The position numbers and the translations under genes were made by a program. From Polynucleobacter sp. Tro8-14-1 (GTDB lineage: Bacteria > Pseudomonadota > Gammaproteobacteria > Burkholderiales > Burkholderiaceae): a stretch of DNA of 64,000 nt. Location: positions 124,001 to 188,000 of the forward strand of contig NZ_JACVPX010000002.1 of assembly GCF_018881655.1 (NCBI RefSeq). Reading direction: 5' to 3'. The notes beneath the pieces are model-generated. The model was not told the origin of the DNA. It saw only the letters and a list, made by a program, of their open reading frames with translations, and did no database searches. Positions within the stretch are counted from its first letter, which is position 1. Each line of letters begins with the position of its first letter. Below, piece by piece: positions 43,169-54,061 of this stretch.

Positions 43169-45034
43169 ATGACTTCAACTACCAGCGGCCAGATTAATGT
43201 AAATGCGCCAGCTTACGTAAAAAACAAGCGTTTAGTTGAGTGGGTTGGCGAGGTGGCTGCTCTTACCAAGCCTGATGCTATTCGTTGGTGCGATGGATCG
43301 CAGGCAGAGTATGACGAGTTATGTGAATTGTTGGTAAAGGCGGGCGTTTTCAAGCGCCTCAATCCAGCCAAGCGTAAAAATTCATTTTTAGCCTTATCTG
43401 ACCCGGATGACGTTGCGCGTGTTGAGGACCGCACCTACATTTGTTCGGCTAAACAAGAGGATGCAGGCCCAACTAACAACTGGGTAAACCCAGCAGAAAT
43501 GCGTGCAACATTGCACCCATTGTTCGATGGCTCCATGCGCGGAAGAACAATGTACGTTGTGCCATTTTCAATGGGCCCAATTGGCTCACCAATTGCACAC
43601 ATTGGCGTTGAGTTGTCTGACAGCCCTTATGTTGCGATCAACATGAAGTTGATGACTCGCATGGGTAAAGCGGTAATTGATCAGCTTGGTGCCGACGGCG
43701 AGTTTGTTCCTTGTATCCATACAGTTGGCAAGCCATTGAGCCCGGGCGAAAAGGACATGGCTTGGCCAAACAACAAAACTAAATATATCGTTCACTATCC
43801 AGAAACCCGCGAAATCTGGTCTTTTGGTTCAGGTTACGGCGGCAATGCATTGTTGGGTAAAAAATGCTTTGCCTTACGCATTGCTTCTAACATGGGGCGC
43901 GAGCAAGGATGGCTTGCTGAGCATATGTTGATTTTGGGCGTTACTTCGCCCGAAGGAAAAAAATATCACGTAGCAGCAGCATTCCCATCTGCATGTGGCA
44001 AAACCAATTTCTCAATGATGATTCCGCCAGCAGGATTTGATGGTTGGAAGGTAACAACGATTGGTGACGACATTGCATGGATCAAACCACGCAAAGATCC
44101 CGTCACAGGCAAAACCCGTTTATTTGCGATCAACCCCGAGTCTGGTTATTTTGGCGTCGCTCCGGGAACAAATCGTCAAACAAATCCAAATTGCATCGAT
44201 TCATTAAACGAAGATGTAATCTTTACAAACGTTGGTTTAACTGATGATGGTGATGTTTGGTGGGAGGGATTAACAGAAACACCGCCCGCACATTTGATTG
44301 ACTGGCAAGGTAAGGATTGGACTCCGGCTGATGGTGCTGCTGGCCGTAAAGCCGCTCATGCAAACTCTCGCTTCACAATGGCAGCCACAAACAATCCTGC
44401 CGTTGATTCTAAGTGGGATGATCCAGAAGGCGTTCCGATTGATGCGTTCTTGTTCGGCGGTCGCCGTTCAACTACTGTGCCTCTCGTTAGTGAAGCGCGC
44501 GACTGGGTAGAGGGCGTTTATATGGCCGCAACAATGGGCTCAGAGACCACTGCTGCCATTACGGGTCAGGTTGGCGTTGTTCGTCGAGACCCATTCGCAA
44601 TGATTGCTTTTGCTGGCTACAACATGAGTGACTACTTCCAGCATTGGCTCAATATCGGTAAGAAGCTTGAAGCTGAAGGCGCTGTATTGCCCAAGATCTA
44701 TTGCGTGAACTGGTTCCGCAAAGGCGATGACGGCAAGTTTGTTTGGCCTGGCTATGGTGAAAATATGCGCGTTCTGGCGTGGATCTTGGGCCGCGCAGAG
44801 GGCACTGCAAAAGGGGTTGAAACCGTATTTGGTATTTCTCCAGAGCACGGCGATATAAATTGGAAGGGTTTAGACTTTTCTCTTGAGAAGTTTGAAAAGG
44901 TCATTACCGCCAAGGTAGATGACTGGAAAAATGAACTTAAGCTGCATACAGAGTTGTTTGAGCATCTTGGCGATCGTCTGCCTAAGGAATTAGCAGAGAT
45001 GCGTACCAAGATTGAAAAACGCTTAAACGCTTAA
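43169..45034 (+). CDS. pckG: Phosphoenolpyruvate carboxykinase (GTP)
   Basis: 621 residues, standard for the GTP type. P-loop [13 protein letters not shown] with the reactive Cys (about residue 270-280), DDIAWIKP metal-binding segment, and [14 protein letters not shown]. Converts oxaloacetate and GTP to phosphoenolpyruvate in gluconeogenesis. AAGGAA precedes the ATG. A small palindrome GGTAAA/TTTACC (43104-43117) lies upstream. Confidence 0.96.
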   Translation: MTSTTSGQINVNAPAYVKNKRLVEWVGEVAALTKPDAIRWCDGSQAEYDELCELLVKAGVFKRLNPAKRKNSFLALSDPDDVARVEDRTYICSAKQEDAGPTNNWVNPAEMRATLHPLFDGSMRGRTMYVVPFSMGPIGSPIAHIGVELSDSPYVAINMKLMTRMGKAVIDQLGADGEFVPCIHTVGKPLSPGEKDMAWPNNKTKYIVHYPETREIWSFGSGYGGNALLGKKCFALRIASNMGREQGWLAEHMLILGVTSPEGKKYHVAAAFPSACGKTNFSMMIPPAGFDGWKVTTIGDDIAWIKPRKDPVTGKTRLFAINPESGYFGVAPGTNRQTNPNCIDSLNEDVIFTNVGLTDDGDVWWEGLTETPPAHLIDWQGKDWTPADGAAGRKAAHANSRFTMAATNNPAVDSKWDDPEGVPIDAFLFGGRRSTTVPLVSEARDWVEGVYMAATMGSETTAAITGQVGVVRRDPFAMIAFAGYNMSDYFQHWLNIGKKLEAEGAVLPKIYCVNWFRKGDDGKFVWPGYGENMRVLAWILGRAEGTAKGVETVFGISPEHGDINWKGLDFSLEKFEKVITAKVDDWKNELKLHTELFEHLGDRLPKELAEMRTKIEKRLNA

Positions 45035-45071
45035 GTTTTTAGTAGCACCTACTAATCTTAGATTTATTTAA

Positions 45072-46301
45072 ATGACCAAACCCCAACACCATGAAATAGT
45101 GGTGATTGGGGCAGGCATTTGTGGGGCAACCATTGCAAATGAGTTGCTTGAGCGTGGCAAAGCTGTTTGTATTATTGACACCGCTCCCTCCCCAGCCGCC
45201 GCCTGTTCAAGCCATGCTTATGCCATTGCACATCCGCATATTGGCAAAGGCGCCCCCCGTTTATTGCGTCTAACGCACCTTGCATTTCTGCTGGCCGAGG
45301 CGCGCTGGAAAAATGTGTGGCGGCAACATGGGATATTTCAGCCGACTAAAAAAGATAAAACCTTTGATCGCACTGCAACAGAAGAGCATCTGCGCTCATT
45401 GGATCTTGATGAAAATATAGCCATTGCCATGGATGCTCATGAGGCTAAACAGTTTTGTGGAATTGAACAAAGCGGTGTTTGGTTGCCGCGCGGCGCTGGC
45501 TTAAATTTGCATGAAACAAGCAAGGAGTTATTACATGAACAACAGCGATTAACTTATATGTGGAATACGCGCATCGCGCGCTTAGAAGAGCTCAGCAATC
45601 AGTGGCATTTATTTGATGCCTCAAACAAGCTGATTGTGACTGCAAATCAAGTTGTAGTAGCCTGCGCCCTTGAAGCAAAAGATCTTATGAATAGTATCGG
45701 TATTCGTTTGCCCTTAAGGCCTGTGCGCGGTCAGTTGAGCATTTTCACGGTTCGGAAAGATGACCCTTGGATCAAAAAACTACCCCAGGTTGGCATCTCT
45801 GGAGATGGATATTGTTTGCCAGCCAAGCAACTTGATGATGGTAGCTATCAATGGATTGTTGGCTCTAGTTTTGATGAGGGTGAGGATGATCTTTCACCAA
45901 GAGAAATGAGTGATGACTTTAATCGTGAGCAAGCTAAGCGCTTAGTAGATTACGAAGAAGGCAATCTTTCTTCATTAATGAAGTCTGGAGAGTTTGTGGG
46001 CATTCGTTGTGTCGCCGGCGATCGTTTACCAATCATCGGCGCACTTGCTCAGCGCCCAGGAATATTTTTAGCTACTGCCTTGGGGTCGAGAGGAATTTTG
46101 TGGTCCGCTCTAGCGGCTAAGCTGATTACAGCTCAACTGCTAGAGGATGACTTTGCTTTGCTTGCGCGCTTAGGTTTTGCTGCAGACTTAGTCGCTGCAC
46201 TTGCGCCCGCCCGTTTCTTTGCGGGAGCGGCGCCTTCAGCCTTAGGTGCTTTGGCCTCAAATTCGAAACCAATTTTGCCAGCAGAATCTAGCGCTAAATA
46301 G
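45072..46301 (+). CDS. FAD oxidoreductase, MnmC C-terminal (oxidase) domain type
   Basis: 409 residues. FAD motif VVIGAGICGATIANELLERG at 10-29, RPVRGQLSIF, GDRLPIIG and ATALGSRGILWSALAAKLI, which fit the MnmC oxidase that turns cmnm5U into nm5U in tRNA. The methyltransferase half of bifunctional MnmC is absent. A glycine-oxidase-like enzyme is the alternative. Its last 169 bases overlap the end of the convergent topB gene; the tail RLGFAADLVAALAPARFF looks family-like, so the overlap is probably real. Confidence 0.75.
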   Translation: MTKPQHHEIVVIGAGICGATIANELLERGKAVCIIDTAPSPAAACSSHAYAIAHPHIGKGAPRLLRLTHLAFLLAEARWKNVWRQHGIFQPTKKDKTFDRTATEEHLRSLDLDENIAIAMDAHEAKQFCGIEQSGVWLPRGAGLNLHETSKELLHEQQRLTYMWNTRIARLEELSNQWHLFDASNKLIVTANQVVVACALEAKDLMNSIGIRLPLRPVRGQLSIFTVRKDDPWIKKLPQVGISGDGYCLPAKQLDDGSYQWIVGSSFDEGEDDLSPREMSDDFNREQAKRLVDYEEGNLSSLMKSGEFVGIRCVAGDRLPIIGALAQRPGIFLATALGSRGILWSALAAKLITAQLLEDDFALLARLGFAADLVAALAPARFFAGAAPSALGALASNSKPILPAESSAK

Positions 46302-48805
46302 GCCTTAAAGCCACGCCCAGTGCGGTTCGACTTAAAGTTGGTTAAAAGATCTGTTTTGCCCTCTTTCAGCAATTTCTGAACCTGTTCTGGTGAGACCTCT
46401 TGTTGCAGCACTACTTTTCCGGTTTTGAAATCACATGATTTATTGGGGCCAGTATTGTTTTCGCAAACGTAACGCATGCCATCTTCATATACTGCGCCTG
46501 AACATTTTGGACAAACGCCTAGCGCCAGACGGCCCGTGAAATCGACGGCTTCAGTCTCATCATCTTGCGTGTTGCCAAAATCAAACTCAAGTTTGAAGCC
46601 CGCATTTGGATAATCTTTGTCATCCTCCGGAATTTCGCTTAATTTAATAATGGCTGCAAATGGGCGCCCCATTTTGCTGCGGAAGCCTTGCAGCGGTCCA
46701 ATGGTTTTTTCACGCAACAACTCTTCAACTTCTGGATATTCAAATGCGCGTCCACCAGGCGTTTTGCTGATCGTAAAGCCGCACTTTTCACAGGCAAAAC
46801 GACGATAGTTTTCTTTTACCGGACCCTTACAGTGTGGGCACGGCGTGGTCATGGTGGCATAGTCACCCGGAATGGTATCGCTGTCATATTCTTTGGCACG
46901 CTTGACGATACGCTGAGTCATTTGTGCGATCTCTTGCATGAAAGTATCGCGATTCATCTTGCCCTGCTCGATGAGAGAAAGTTTGTTCTCCCAGCTACCA
47001 GTGAGATCGGGGCGGGTTAACTCTTCAACATCTAAGCCGCGCAACAAGGTCATCAATTGGAATGCTTTTGCAGTTGGAATCAGCTCACGAGCTTCGCGCA
47101 CCATGTATTTTTCAGCGAGCAGGCCTTCGATGATGGCAGCCCGAGTTGCTGGTGTACCCAATCCCTTTTCAGCCATCGCTTCGCGCATGTCTTCATCATC
47201 AACCCACTTACCCGCACTTTCCATTGCAGAAAGTAAGGTTGCTTCTGTATAGCGTGCTGGCGGCTTGGTTTTCAATGGCACCGCTGCAATAGATTCGGTT
47301 TGTACTGACTCACCTTCTTGGACGGGGACTAGTTCATCGTCTGCTTGATTGGATTTGCCATAAACCGTTAGCCAACCAGGGTTTACAAGCACACGACCTT
47401 CGGTTTTAAAGTGGTGTCCGGACGCCTCGGAAATGCGTGTGGTCACGCGGAACTCTGCGGCAGGATAAAACACGGCCAAGAAGCGGCGCACAACCAAGTC
47501 GTAGAGCTTGGCTTCGGGCTCGCTTAAAGTTTTAGGTGTTTCTAATGTTGGGATGATTGCAAAGTGATCAGAAATTTTAGAGTTATCAAAAATTCGTTTG
47601 TTTGGCTTTACCCAACCATAGCCGGCTTTGGACTTAGGATCCTTTGGGTCACCCTTCAAAATTTGTTTAGCAAAAGCACGATAGTCTTGCGAATGCTCAG
47701 CAAGGTTCTCCATGGTTTGTTTAACGGTATCGAGGTAGTCTTCAGGAAGCGCTTTTGCGTCGGTACGTGGATAGGTTAATACTTTGTGGCGCTCATACAA
47801 AGCCTGTGCAAGACCTAATGTATTTTTTGCAGAGAATCCAAAACGCGCGTTTGCTTCACGTTGCAAGCTAGTTAAATCAAATAGCTGAGGAGCAAGCTGT
47901 GTAGCAGGCTTGGCTTCTTCCGTCACATTTGCTTTTTTGCCGCGGCATGCAGCCACAATACTTTGAGCTGCAGCCTCACTCCATAGGCGGTTCTCGCGTG
48001 CGTCGGGCTCGGCAGCATCCTTTTTGAATTTAGGGTCAAACCAGCGGCCTTCATACACGCCAGCAGCAGCGATAAATTCAGCCTTCACTTCCCAGTAATC
48101 TTTAGAGATGAACTTGCGAATGAGCTCTTCGCGCTCCACCACAATAGAAAGCGTTGGAGTCTGCACACGACCTACAGTCGTTAAGAAGAAGCCGCCGCTC
48201 TTGCTATTAAAGGCGGTCATTGCGCGCGTGCCATTAATGCCGACGAGCCAGTCTGCCTCTGAGCGACAACGAGCCGCATCAGCAAGAGGCTTCATATCTT
48301 CATCGCTGCGTAAATTGGTAAAACCTTCGCGAATGGCGGCTGGAGTCATCGATTGCAACCATAAGCGCTGAATAGATTGCGATGCTTTTGCGTGTTGCGC
48401 AATTAGGCGAAAAATTAATTCACCTTCACGCCCAGCGTCACAAGCATTAATGAGCGCAGTAACATCTTTGCGCTTAATGAGCTTTTGTAAAACCTTGAGG
48501 CGCGACTCAGTTTTTACAATCGGACGTAAATCAAAGTATGGCGGCACCACCGGTAAGTTGGCAAATGACCATTTGCCACGTTTTACGTCAAATTCTTCGG
48601 GGGCTGCAATTTCTAATAAATGGCCAACCGCGGAAGAGATTAGGAATTCATCGCTCTCAAAATAATCCTCATACTTTGTAAAGCCGCCCAAGGCCTTAGC
48701 AATGTCATTGGCAACAGAAGGCTTCTCTGCAATGATGAGCGCCTTAGGATGATCTCCGGCGCTAGCCTTTGGGCTGCTTTTTTTGGTAGTTGCTTTAGTT
48801 GCCAC
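46133..48805 (-). CDS. topB: DNA topoisomerase III
   Basis: 890 residues. Toprim KALIIAEKPSVANDIAKALG at the start, active-site Tyr in LTYPRTDAKALP (about residue 330), then zinc-ribbon repeats at the C-terminus (CPHCKGPV, CEKCGF, CPKCSGAV). The very C-terminus is a 45-residue Lys/Ala/Ser-rich tail ending in SSSSS, antisense to the MnmC-type gene. Type IA enzyme that relaxes and decatenates DNA. Confidence 0.93.
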   Translation of the reverse strand: MATKATTKKSSPKASAGDHPKALIIAEKPSVANDIAKALGGFTKYEDYFESDEFLISSAVGHLLEIAAPEEFDVKRGKWSFANLPVVPPYFDLRPIVKTESRLKVLQKLIKRKDVTALINACDAGREGELIFRLIAQHAKASQSIQRLWLQSMTPAAIREGFTNLRSDEDMKPLADAARCRSEADWLVGINGTRAMTAFNSKSGGFFLTTVGRVQTPTLSIVVEREELIRKFISKDYWEVKAEFIAAAGVYEGRWFDPKFKKDAAEPDARENRLWSEAAAQSIVAACRGKKANVTEEAKPATQLAPQLFDLTSLQREANARFGFSAKNTLGLAQALYERHKVLTYPRTDAKALPEDYLDTVKQTMENLAEHSQDYRAFAKQILKGDPKDPKSKAGYGWVKPNKRIFDNSKISDHFAIIPTLETPKTLSEPEAKLYDLVVRRFLAVFYPAAEFRVTTRISEASGHHFKTEGRVLVNPGWLTVYGKSNQADDELVPVQEGESVQTESIAAVPLKTKPPARYTEATLLSAMESAGKWVDDEDMREAMAEKGLGTPATRAAIIEGLLAEKYMVREARELIPTAKAFQLMTLLRGLDVEELTRPDLTGSWENKLSLIEQGKMNRDTFMQEIAQMTQRIVKRAKEYDSDTIPGDYATMTTPCPHCKGPVKENYRRFACEKCGFTISKTPGGRAFEYPEVEELLREKTIGPLQGFRSKMGRPFAAIIKLSEIPEDDKDYPNAGFKLEFDFGNTQDDETEAVDFTGRLALGVCPKCSGAVYEDGMRYVCENNTGPNKSCDFKTGKVVLQQEVSPEQVQKLLKEGKTDLLTNFKSNRTGRGFKAYLALDSAGKIGFEFEAKAPKAEGAAPAKKRAGASAATKSAAKPKRASKAKSSSSS

Positions 48806-48932
48806 GCGTTATGCCTAAATTTGAGCTAGAAACGATGTTTTTTGGGTAAAACGGATGGCCAATTTAACCCAAAATCGGACTTAGCCAATTGAATACCCCT
48901 TTTTTATTATTAACCGATAAATTGGGAAAAGT

Positions 48933-48952
48933 CCAAAAACCGCTATTTTTGG
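48933..48952 (-). terminator. Weak hairpin between dprA and topB
   Basis: CCAAAAA, six-base loop, TTTTTGG. The stem is AT-rich, so termination after dprA is only possible. No other feature is seen in 48806-49027. Confidence 0.25.
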
Positions 48953-49027
48953 CCAGTTTTGGGCGTGTCGACACTTCCGATTTTCAGATAAAAACCCCTC
49001 TTTAGGCTATTTAAATGGCATTTTTGC

Positions 49028-49705
49028 TTAAAAACAAAGCTCTTCAAGAACATCATCCGGCCTAAAGACTAGTTTTGCACCTTGCTGAATGAGTAGATGG
49101 CAACCGGTAGAATTTGCGTTGTGGATGGGCCCAGGGAGGGCAAAAACCTCTCTTCCAAGCTCTGCGGCCAGGCGAGCAGTGATGAGGGAGCCCGACTTTT
49201 CCGCCGCCTCTATAACAACGACACCAAGCGCTAAAGCGGCAATAATGCGATTTCTTCTAGGAAAGTGCCATGCCTTAGGCCCTGACCCCAGAGGGAGCTC
49301 AGACACCAATACTCCCTGCTCGCTGATGGCCCGAGATAGCTCGATATTTTGCCGGGGGTAGACGACATCTATGCCGGTTCCTAATATTGCCGCAGTGGAG
49401 TGATTGGGCCCAAGCTCAAGAGTGGCCTGATGTGCGGCACTGTCGACCCCACTTGCTAGGCCAGAAACGATCAAGGCACCTGCTTTAGACAGTGCTTGAG
49501 CAAACAGGTGGGCATTTTTTAAGCCTGCAGGGCTGGCGTTTCTTGAGCCCACTATTGCCACCATTGGTCTCTTTAGAAGATGAATGTCCCCATATATATA
49601 AAGGCACTCTGGGGGATCATATAAATCATGGAGGCGACTTGGGTAATGATGGCTCTGACGATCGATTTGGAGAACGGCATTAGGCACTGGCGATGTTTGC
49701 ATCAA
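49028..49705 (-). CDS. dprA: DNA processing protein DprA, short form
   Basis: 225 residues. The Rossmann-fold core is complete: [47 protein letters not shown] and [21 protein letters not shown]. It loads RecA on incoming single-stranded DNA in natural transformation. Most DprA proteins are 300-400 residues; here the N-terminal SAM-like domain and the C-terminal winged helix are missing. Divergent from def. Confidence 0.9.
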   Translation of the reverse strand: MMQTSPVPNAVLQIDRQSHHYPSRLHDLYDPPECLYIYGDIHLLKRPMVAIVGSRNASPAGLKNAHLFAQALSKAGALIVSGLASGVDSAAHQATLELGPNHSTAAILGTGIDVVYPRQNIELSRAISEQGVLVSELPLGSGPKAWHFPRRNRIIAALALGVVVIEAAEKSGSLITARLAAELGREVFALPGPIHNANSTGCHLLIQQGAKLVFRPDDVLEELCF

Positions 49706-49773
49706 TCAATTTTGTTCTTTGGGGGAATTGCGGCAATCAGGACAGACTGATAGCTCTGTTGGATAATTCCTAT

Positions 49774-50289
49774 ATGGCTTTGTTATCCGTCCTTTGTTAC
49801 CCAGACCCGCGCTTGCACAAGGTTGCTAAACCAGTGGAGCAAGTGGACGCTCGCATTAAAAAAATTGTCGCCGATATGGCAGACACTATGTATGAAGCTC
49901 CCGGTGTTGGCTTAGCTGCTACGCAGGTAGATATTCATGAGCGCATCGTGGTGATTGACGTGTCTGATGAACAAAACGAATTGATGGTTTTTATCAATCC
50001 AGAAATTGTTTGGGCAAGCTCTGAAACAAAATCTTGGCGCGAAGGCTGCTTATCTGTGCCCGAGTTTTATGACGAGGTTGAAAGACCATCCGAGATTCGA
50101 GTGAAAGCTGTGGATATTGACGGTAAAGAATTCGAAATAGAAGCTGATGGTTTATTAGCAGTTTGTTTGCAGCACGAGTTAGACCATTTACAAGGAAAAG
50201 TTTTTGTTGAGTATTTATCCATACTTAAAAGAACTCGTATCTCACAAAAAATGAAGAAGCGCGCAAAAGAATTAGTAGGTCAGCGCTAA
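49774..50289 (+). CDS. def: Peptide deformylase
   Basis: 171 residues from the ATG at 49774 ([14 protein letters not shown]); the frame is open further but the upstream stretch is not family-like. Motifs [16 protein letters not shown] and [10 protein letters not shown] are complete (metal Cys and two His). Removes the formyl group from nascent proteins. Followed by fmt, its functional partner, 8 bases later. Confidence 0.96.
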   Translation: MALLSVLCYPDPRLHKVAKPVEQVDARIKKIVADMADTMYEAPGVGLAATQVDIHERIVVIDVSDEQNELMVFINPEIVWASSETKSWREGCLSVPEFYDEVERPSEIRVKAVDIDGKEFEIEADGLLAVCLQHELDHLQGKVFVEYLSILKRTRISQKMKKRAKELVGQR

Positions 50290-50297
50290 GCGCCCGA

Positions 50298-51296
50298 ATG
50301 AAAATCGTCTTTGCTGGAACTCCTGAGTTTGCTGCGCAAGCGATGCGTGCAATTTACGATGCTGGCCATGAAATTGTTTTGGCTTTAACGCAGCCCGATC
50401 GTCGTGCCGGCAGGGGCATGCACCTTCAGGCAAGCCCAGTTAAAGAGTTTGCTTTGCAGAAAAATATTCCCGTGCTCCAACCAGAGACATTGCGGCTCAC
50501 TAGTTCCGATCCGCAAAAGCAGGCGCAAGCGGTGGCGGCCAATGAGCGCTTATCCACAATAGACTTTGACGCCATGGTGGTCGTGGCCTATGGCTTGATC
50601 TTGCCCCAAGAGATCTTGGATATTAGCGAGAGAGCAGGAAGATATGGCAGCTTTAATATTCACGCTTCTCTGTTGCCCCGTTGGCGTGGTGCAGCGCCAA
50701 TTCAGCGAGCAATTGAATCAGGCGATGCCAAAACGGGCGTTTGTATTATGCAAATGGATGCTGGCTTAGATACCGGAGATACTGTTTTAGTCGCTGATAT
50801 TGAAATTGCTCGCGATGAAACGAGCTCAAGCTTGCATGATCGCTTAGCAGAGCTTGGCGCAAAATTGATAGTGGATGTTTTAAATACTCTAGAGCAAGGT
50901 AAGGATTTATCTCGAGCACCTCAAGAAAAAGATGGCATTACTTACGCTGAAAAAATATTGAAGAGTGAGGCGGAGATCGATTGGGTTCTCAGCGCCAAAG
51001 AAATCGATCAACGTATTCGGGCCTTTAATCCCTTCCCGGGGGCAAGCAGCAACCTCAATGGGCTAGCCGTAAAGTTTTGGAATTCAAGACTTGCAGACCC
51101 TAAAGCCGTCAGCGCCACCGGTACTGTAGGCGAGGTCCTTGGGTTTGGTAATAAGGGCGCATTTATACAGTGTGGTGAAGGGGTGCTTGAGGTCTTAGAG
51201 ATGCAAAAACCGGGCGGTAAAAAAATAGATGCCAAAACGTGCTTGCAGCCGATTGGTGCTGGTGAAAAATTGTTGCGCTTTCAAACAAAGGAGTAG
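50298..51296 (+). CDS. fmt: Methionyl-tRNA formyltransferase
   Basis: 332 residues. N-terminal [37 protein letters not shown] (catalytic Asn/His region) and [15 protein letters not shown]. Adds formyl from 10-formyl-THF to initiator Met-tRNA. Same operon as def, htpX and rsmB. Confidence 0.96.
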   Translation: MKIVFAGTPEFAAQAMRAIYDAGHEIVLALTQPDRRAGRGMHLQASPVKEFALQKNIPVLQPETLRLTSSDPQKQAQAVAANERLSTIDFDAMVVVAYGLILPQEILDISERAGRYGSFNIHASLLPRWRGAAPIQRAIESGDAKTGVCIMQMDAGLDTGDTVLVADIEIARDETSSSLHDRLAELGAKLIVDVLNTLEQGKDLSRAPQEKDGITYAEKILKSEAEIDWVLSAKEIDQRIRAFNPFPGASSNLNGLAVKFWNSRLADPKAVSATGTVGEVLGFGNKGAFIQCGEGVLEVLEMQKPGGKKIDAKTCLQPIGAGEKLLRFQTKE

Positions 51297-51298
51297 AA

Positions 51299-52165
51299 AT
51301 GTTTAATTTTGCAAAGACTGCTGTTTTGATGGCAGCAATTACTGCACTCTTTATTGTGGTTGGCGGTATGTTGGGTGGTCAACAGGGCATGTTGATGGCC
51401 TTGCTGCTGGCAGTTGGAATGAATTTTTTTAGCTATTGGTTTTCCGACACCATGGTGTTGAAGATGACCAATGCACAGCAGGTTGATGAAAGATCTGCCC
51501 CCCAGTTTTACGGACTCGTTAAAGAGTTGTCGGAGAAGGCCGGCTTGCCGATGCCTAAAGTATTTTTAATTAATGAAGACGCTCCTAATGCTTTCGCAAC
51601 AGGGCGTAATCCAGACAATGCTTCGGTTGCCGCAACAACGGGCATTCTGAAAATTCTCTCAAATCGCGAACTACGGGGTGTGATGGCGCATGAGCTTGCC
51701 CACGTTCGCCATCGTGATATTTTGATTTCGACTATCGCTGCCACTATGGCGGGAGCCATTTCAGCATTAGCTAACTTTGCCATGTTCTTTGGTGGGCGCG
51801 ATTCTGAGGGCAGGCCCAACAATCCAATAGCCAGCTTGATGGTGGCAATTTTGGCCCCGATCGCAGCAAGCTTGATTCAAATGAGCATTTCTCGCGCAAG
51901 AGAATACGAGGCAGATCGCAGTGGTGCAGAAATAAGCGCTGATCCTGAGGCGCTAGCGCAGGCATTAGAAAAAATTCATAACTATGCACAAGGCATCCCG
52001 TTTCAAGCGGTTGAACAACATCCTGAAACAGCGCAGATGATGGTTCTCAATCCCTTGAGTGCCGGCGGTCTTGCGCAACTATTTTCAACCCACCCACCAA
52101 CTGAGGAGCGGGTGGCACGTTTAATGAGTATGGCTAAAAACGGGGTATATCCCGGAGCAAATTAA
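51299..52165 (+). CDS. htpX: Membrane metalloprotease HtpX
   Basis: 288 residues. Two N-terminal membrane helices (about 5-50), the zinc motif HELAHVRH (HExxH, about residue 130), a second hydrophobic pair (about 145-195), and [11 protein letters not shown] with the third ligand. Degrades damaged inner-membrane proteins. 2 bases after fmt. Confidence 0.95.
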   Translation: MFNFAKTAVLMAAITALFIVVGGMLGGQQGMLMALLLAVGMNFFSYWFSDTMVLKMTNAQQVDERSAPQFYGLVKELSEKAGLPMPKVFLINEDAPNAFATGRNPDNASVAATTGILKILSNRELRGVMAHELAHVRHRDILISTIAATMAGAISALANFAMFFGGRDSEGRPNNPIASLMVAILAPIAASLIQMSISRAREYEADRSGAEISADPEALAQALEKIHNYAQGIPFQAVEQHPETAQMMVLNPLSAGGLAQLFSTHPPTEERVARLMSMAKNGVYPGAN

Positions 52166-52166
52166 T

Positions 52167-53483
52167 TTGACTGATCAAAAAATACCACGCAGTCTCCCGC
52201 TCTCTGAAGCAATCACGATTGCCGCACAAGCGGTAAGCGAGGTCATCAGCGGAAGATCGCTTACAGAAGTTCTGGATGAGCTAGAGGCCTATGAGCGCCC
52301 GATCGTGCAGAGCCTGAGTTTTGATGCACTTCGTAAATGGGTGCGTTCTCATGAATTCATTAAGCAATTTATTCCAAAGACTCCGCCTCCTGAAGTGGAT
52401 CATTTGCTCAGCGTCGCGATTGCTTTATTTTTACAAGATCCAGCTGAGAGCAAGGGCTATCCAGCCCACACGATTGTGGATCAGGCAGTGAAAGCCTGTG
52501 GCGAATATGACGAAACCATGTATGCCAAAGGTTTGGTGAATGCGGTATTACGCAAGGTCAGCCTTGTAGTGCAACCGCCAGCGGACGAAAAGCATTTTCC
52601 GCCTGATCCAATTCCAATGTATGTCCCTGCTTGGTGGCGAGCAAACCTCAAGCGCAATTACTCCAAAGCATGGCAATCCATTTTGTTTCAACAAGCCAAG
52701 CGTGCGCCATTAATTTTGCGAGTAAACCAAAGGCAATATACGCGTGAGCAATATCAATCCTTATTATCTGAGGCCGGAATTTCATCAAAGCCAATAGATG
52801 AATTGGTTGGTGTTCAGTTGCCTTCCGCTCTCTTGTTGCCTGAAGCGGTTCCCGTATCGGACTTGCCAGGTTTTTATACTGGCGCTGTGTCTGTGCAAGA
52901 TGCGGGCGCACAACTGGCCGCGATCTTATTAAATCCCCAGACCGGAGAGTTGGTGTTGGACGCCTGCGCAGCTCCCGGTGGAAAAACGGCGCATCTATTG
53001 GAGCTTGCAGATTGTTCGATGCGGGCTCTGGAGTTGGATGGCGAGCGCATTGGAAAAATTGGCGGCAACCTAGACCGCCTTCGTTTGCAATCTGACAAAG
53101 TCCGCGTGTTACGCGGCGATGCTTCCAAGGCGGCTTGGTGGGATGGTGTTCTTTTTGACAAGATTCTGCTTGATGCCCCCTGCTCAGCTTCTGGAATAGT
53201 GTCGCGACATCCTGATATTCCATTTTTAAGGCGCGAAGCAGATATCTGGGCTCTCCAAGAAAGGCAGCGTGCAATTCTGAATCAAGCGTGGAAGATGCTC
53301 AAAGCGGGAGGCACTCTTTTGTACGTCACTTGCTCGATATTCCCTGAGGAGGGCGAGGAGCAGACTGTTTGGTTTGCTGAGCAGCACTCCAATGCGGTAC
53401 GATTAGCTGCTCCAGGCCAGATTTTGCCTGGTGAGCTAAATGACGGTTTTTACTATGCTTTGTTTAAGAAAAATGGGCCATGA
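52167..53483 (+). CDS. rsmB: 16S rRNA (cytosine(967)-C5)-methyltransferase
   Basis: 438 residues from a TTG start one base after htpX. N-terminal NusB-like domain (about 1-140), then SAM motif LDACAAPGGKTAHLLEL, DAPCSASGIVSRHPDI and YVTCSIFPEEGEEQ with the two catalytic Cys. Its last bases overlap the next gene (ATGA). Confidence 0.94.
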   Translation: MTDQKIPRSLPLSEAITIAAQAVSEVISGRSLTEVLDELEAYERPIVQSLSFDALRKWVRSHEFIKQFIPKTPPPEVDHLLSVAIALFLQDPAESKGYPAHTIVDQAVKACGEYDETMYAKGLVNAVLRKVSLVVQPPADEKHFPPDPIPMYVPAWWRANLKRNYSKAWQSILFQQAKRAPLILRVNQRQYTREQYQSLLSEAGISSKPIDELVGVQLPSALLLPEAVPVSDLPGFYTGAVSVQDAGAQLAAILLNPQTGELVLDACAAPGGKTAHLLELADCSMRALELDGERIGKIGGNLDRLRLQSDKVRVLRGDASKAAWWDGVLFDKILLDAPCSASGIVSRHPDIPFLRREADIWALQERQRAILNQAWKMLKAGGTLLYVTCSIFPEEGEEQTVWFAEQHSNAVRLAAPGQILPGELNDGFYYALFKKNGP

Positions 53484-54061
53484 GCCGAAGAATTAAACAA
53501 TTCCTCTTTTTGTTCTTGATGTTGTTGGGTATTTTTTCAACAACCGTTAGCGCCGAAGGAATCAAGATTAAATCCTTTGAGTTGGAGAAGGCGGATAACG
53601 ACTGGCTTCTCAATGCCACTTTTCAGATTGAGCTATCTCCCGGACTAGAAGACGCAGTGCAAAAAGGCGTCGTCCTCTATTTCCAAACGGAGTTTGATTT
53701 AATGCGATCGCGTTGGTATTGGTTTGATGAAAAGTCTGTGCTTGTGCAAAGGCAGATGCGCCTTTCTTATCAGCCATTGACACAGCAGTACCGAATTGCT
53801 TCAGAGGGCTTTACCTTTTCTGCCAAAACTATGTCTGAGGCATTGCAGGCGGTGGGGAGTATTGGTGGGTGGCGAGTCATTGACGGCACTCAACTAGATT
53901 CCAGTAAATCGTATACAGCCAGCATGCGAATGAGCTTAGATCTCAGTAAGCTACCAAAACCATTCCAAGTAAACGCACTCAATAACCGCGAATGGAACGT
54001 ATCAAGCGATTGGTATCGCTTCCCATTTTCTCCTAATGGCCCTAATTTAATTAAGCGATGA
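53480..54061 (+). CDS. DUF4390-type exported protein
   Basis: 193 residues with a signal peptide (about 1-25, ends VSAEG). The body is beta-rich with no catalytic motif. This gene sits between rsmB and ntrY in Burkholderiales and is named DUF4390; its role is unknown. ATGA overlaps with both neighbours suggest tight co-translation with the sensor kinase, so a sensing role at the envelope is possible. Confidence 0.8.
   Translation: MSRRIKQFLFLFLMLLGIFSTTVSAEGIKIKSFELEKADNDWLLNATFQIELSPGLEDAVQKGVVLYFQTEFDLMRSRWYWFDEKSVLVQRQMRLSYQPLTQQYRIASEGFTFSAKTMSEALQAVGSIGGWRVIDGTQLDSSKSYTASMRMSLDLSKLPKPFQVNALNNREWNVSSDWYRFPFSPNGPNLIKR

Noticed and set aside
52648..53274. Open frame of 208 codons on the minus strand
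   Set aside because: It is antisense to rsmB, including its catalytic motifs; a shadow of codon bias.
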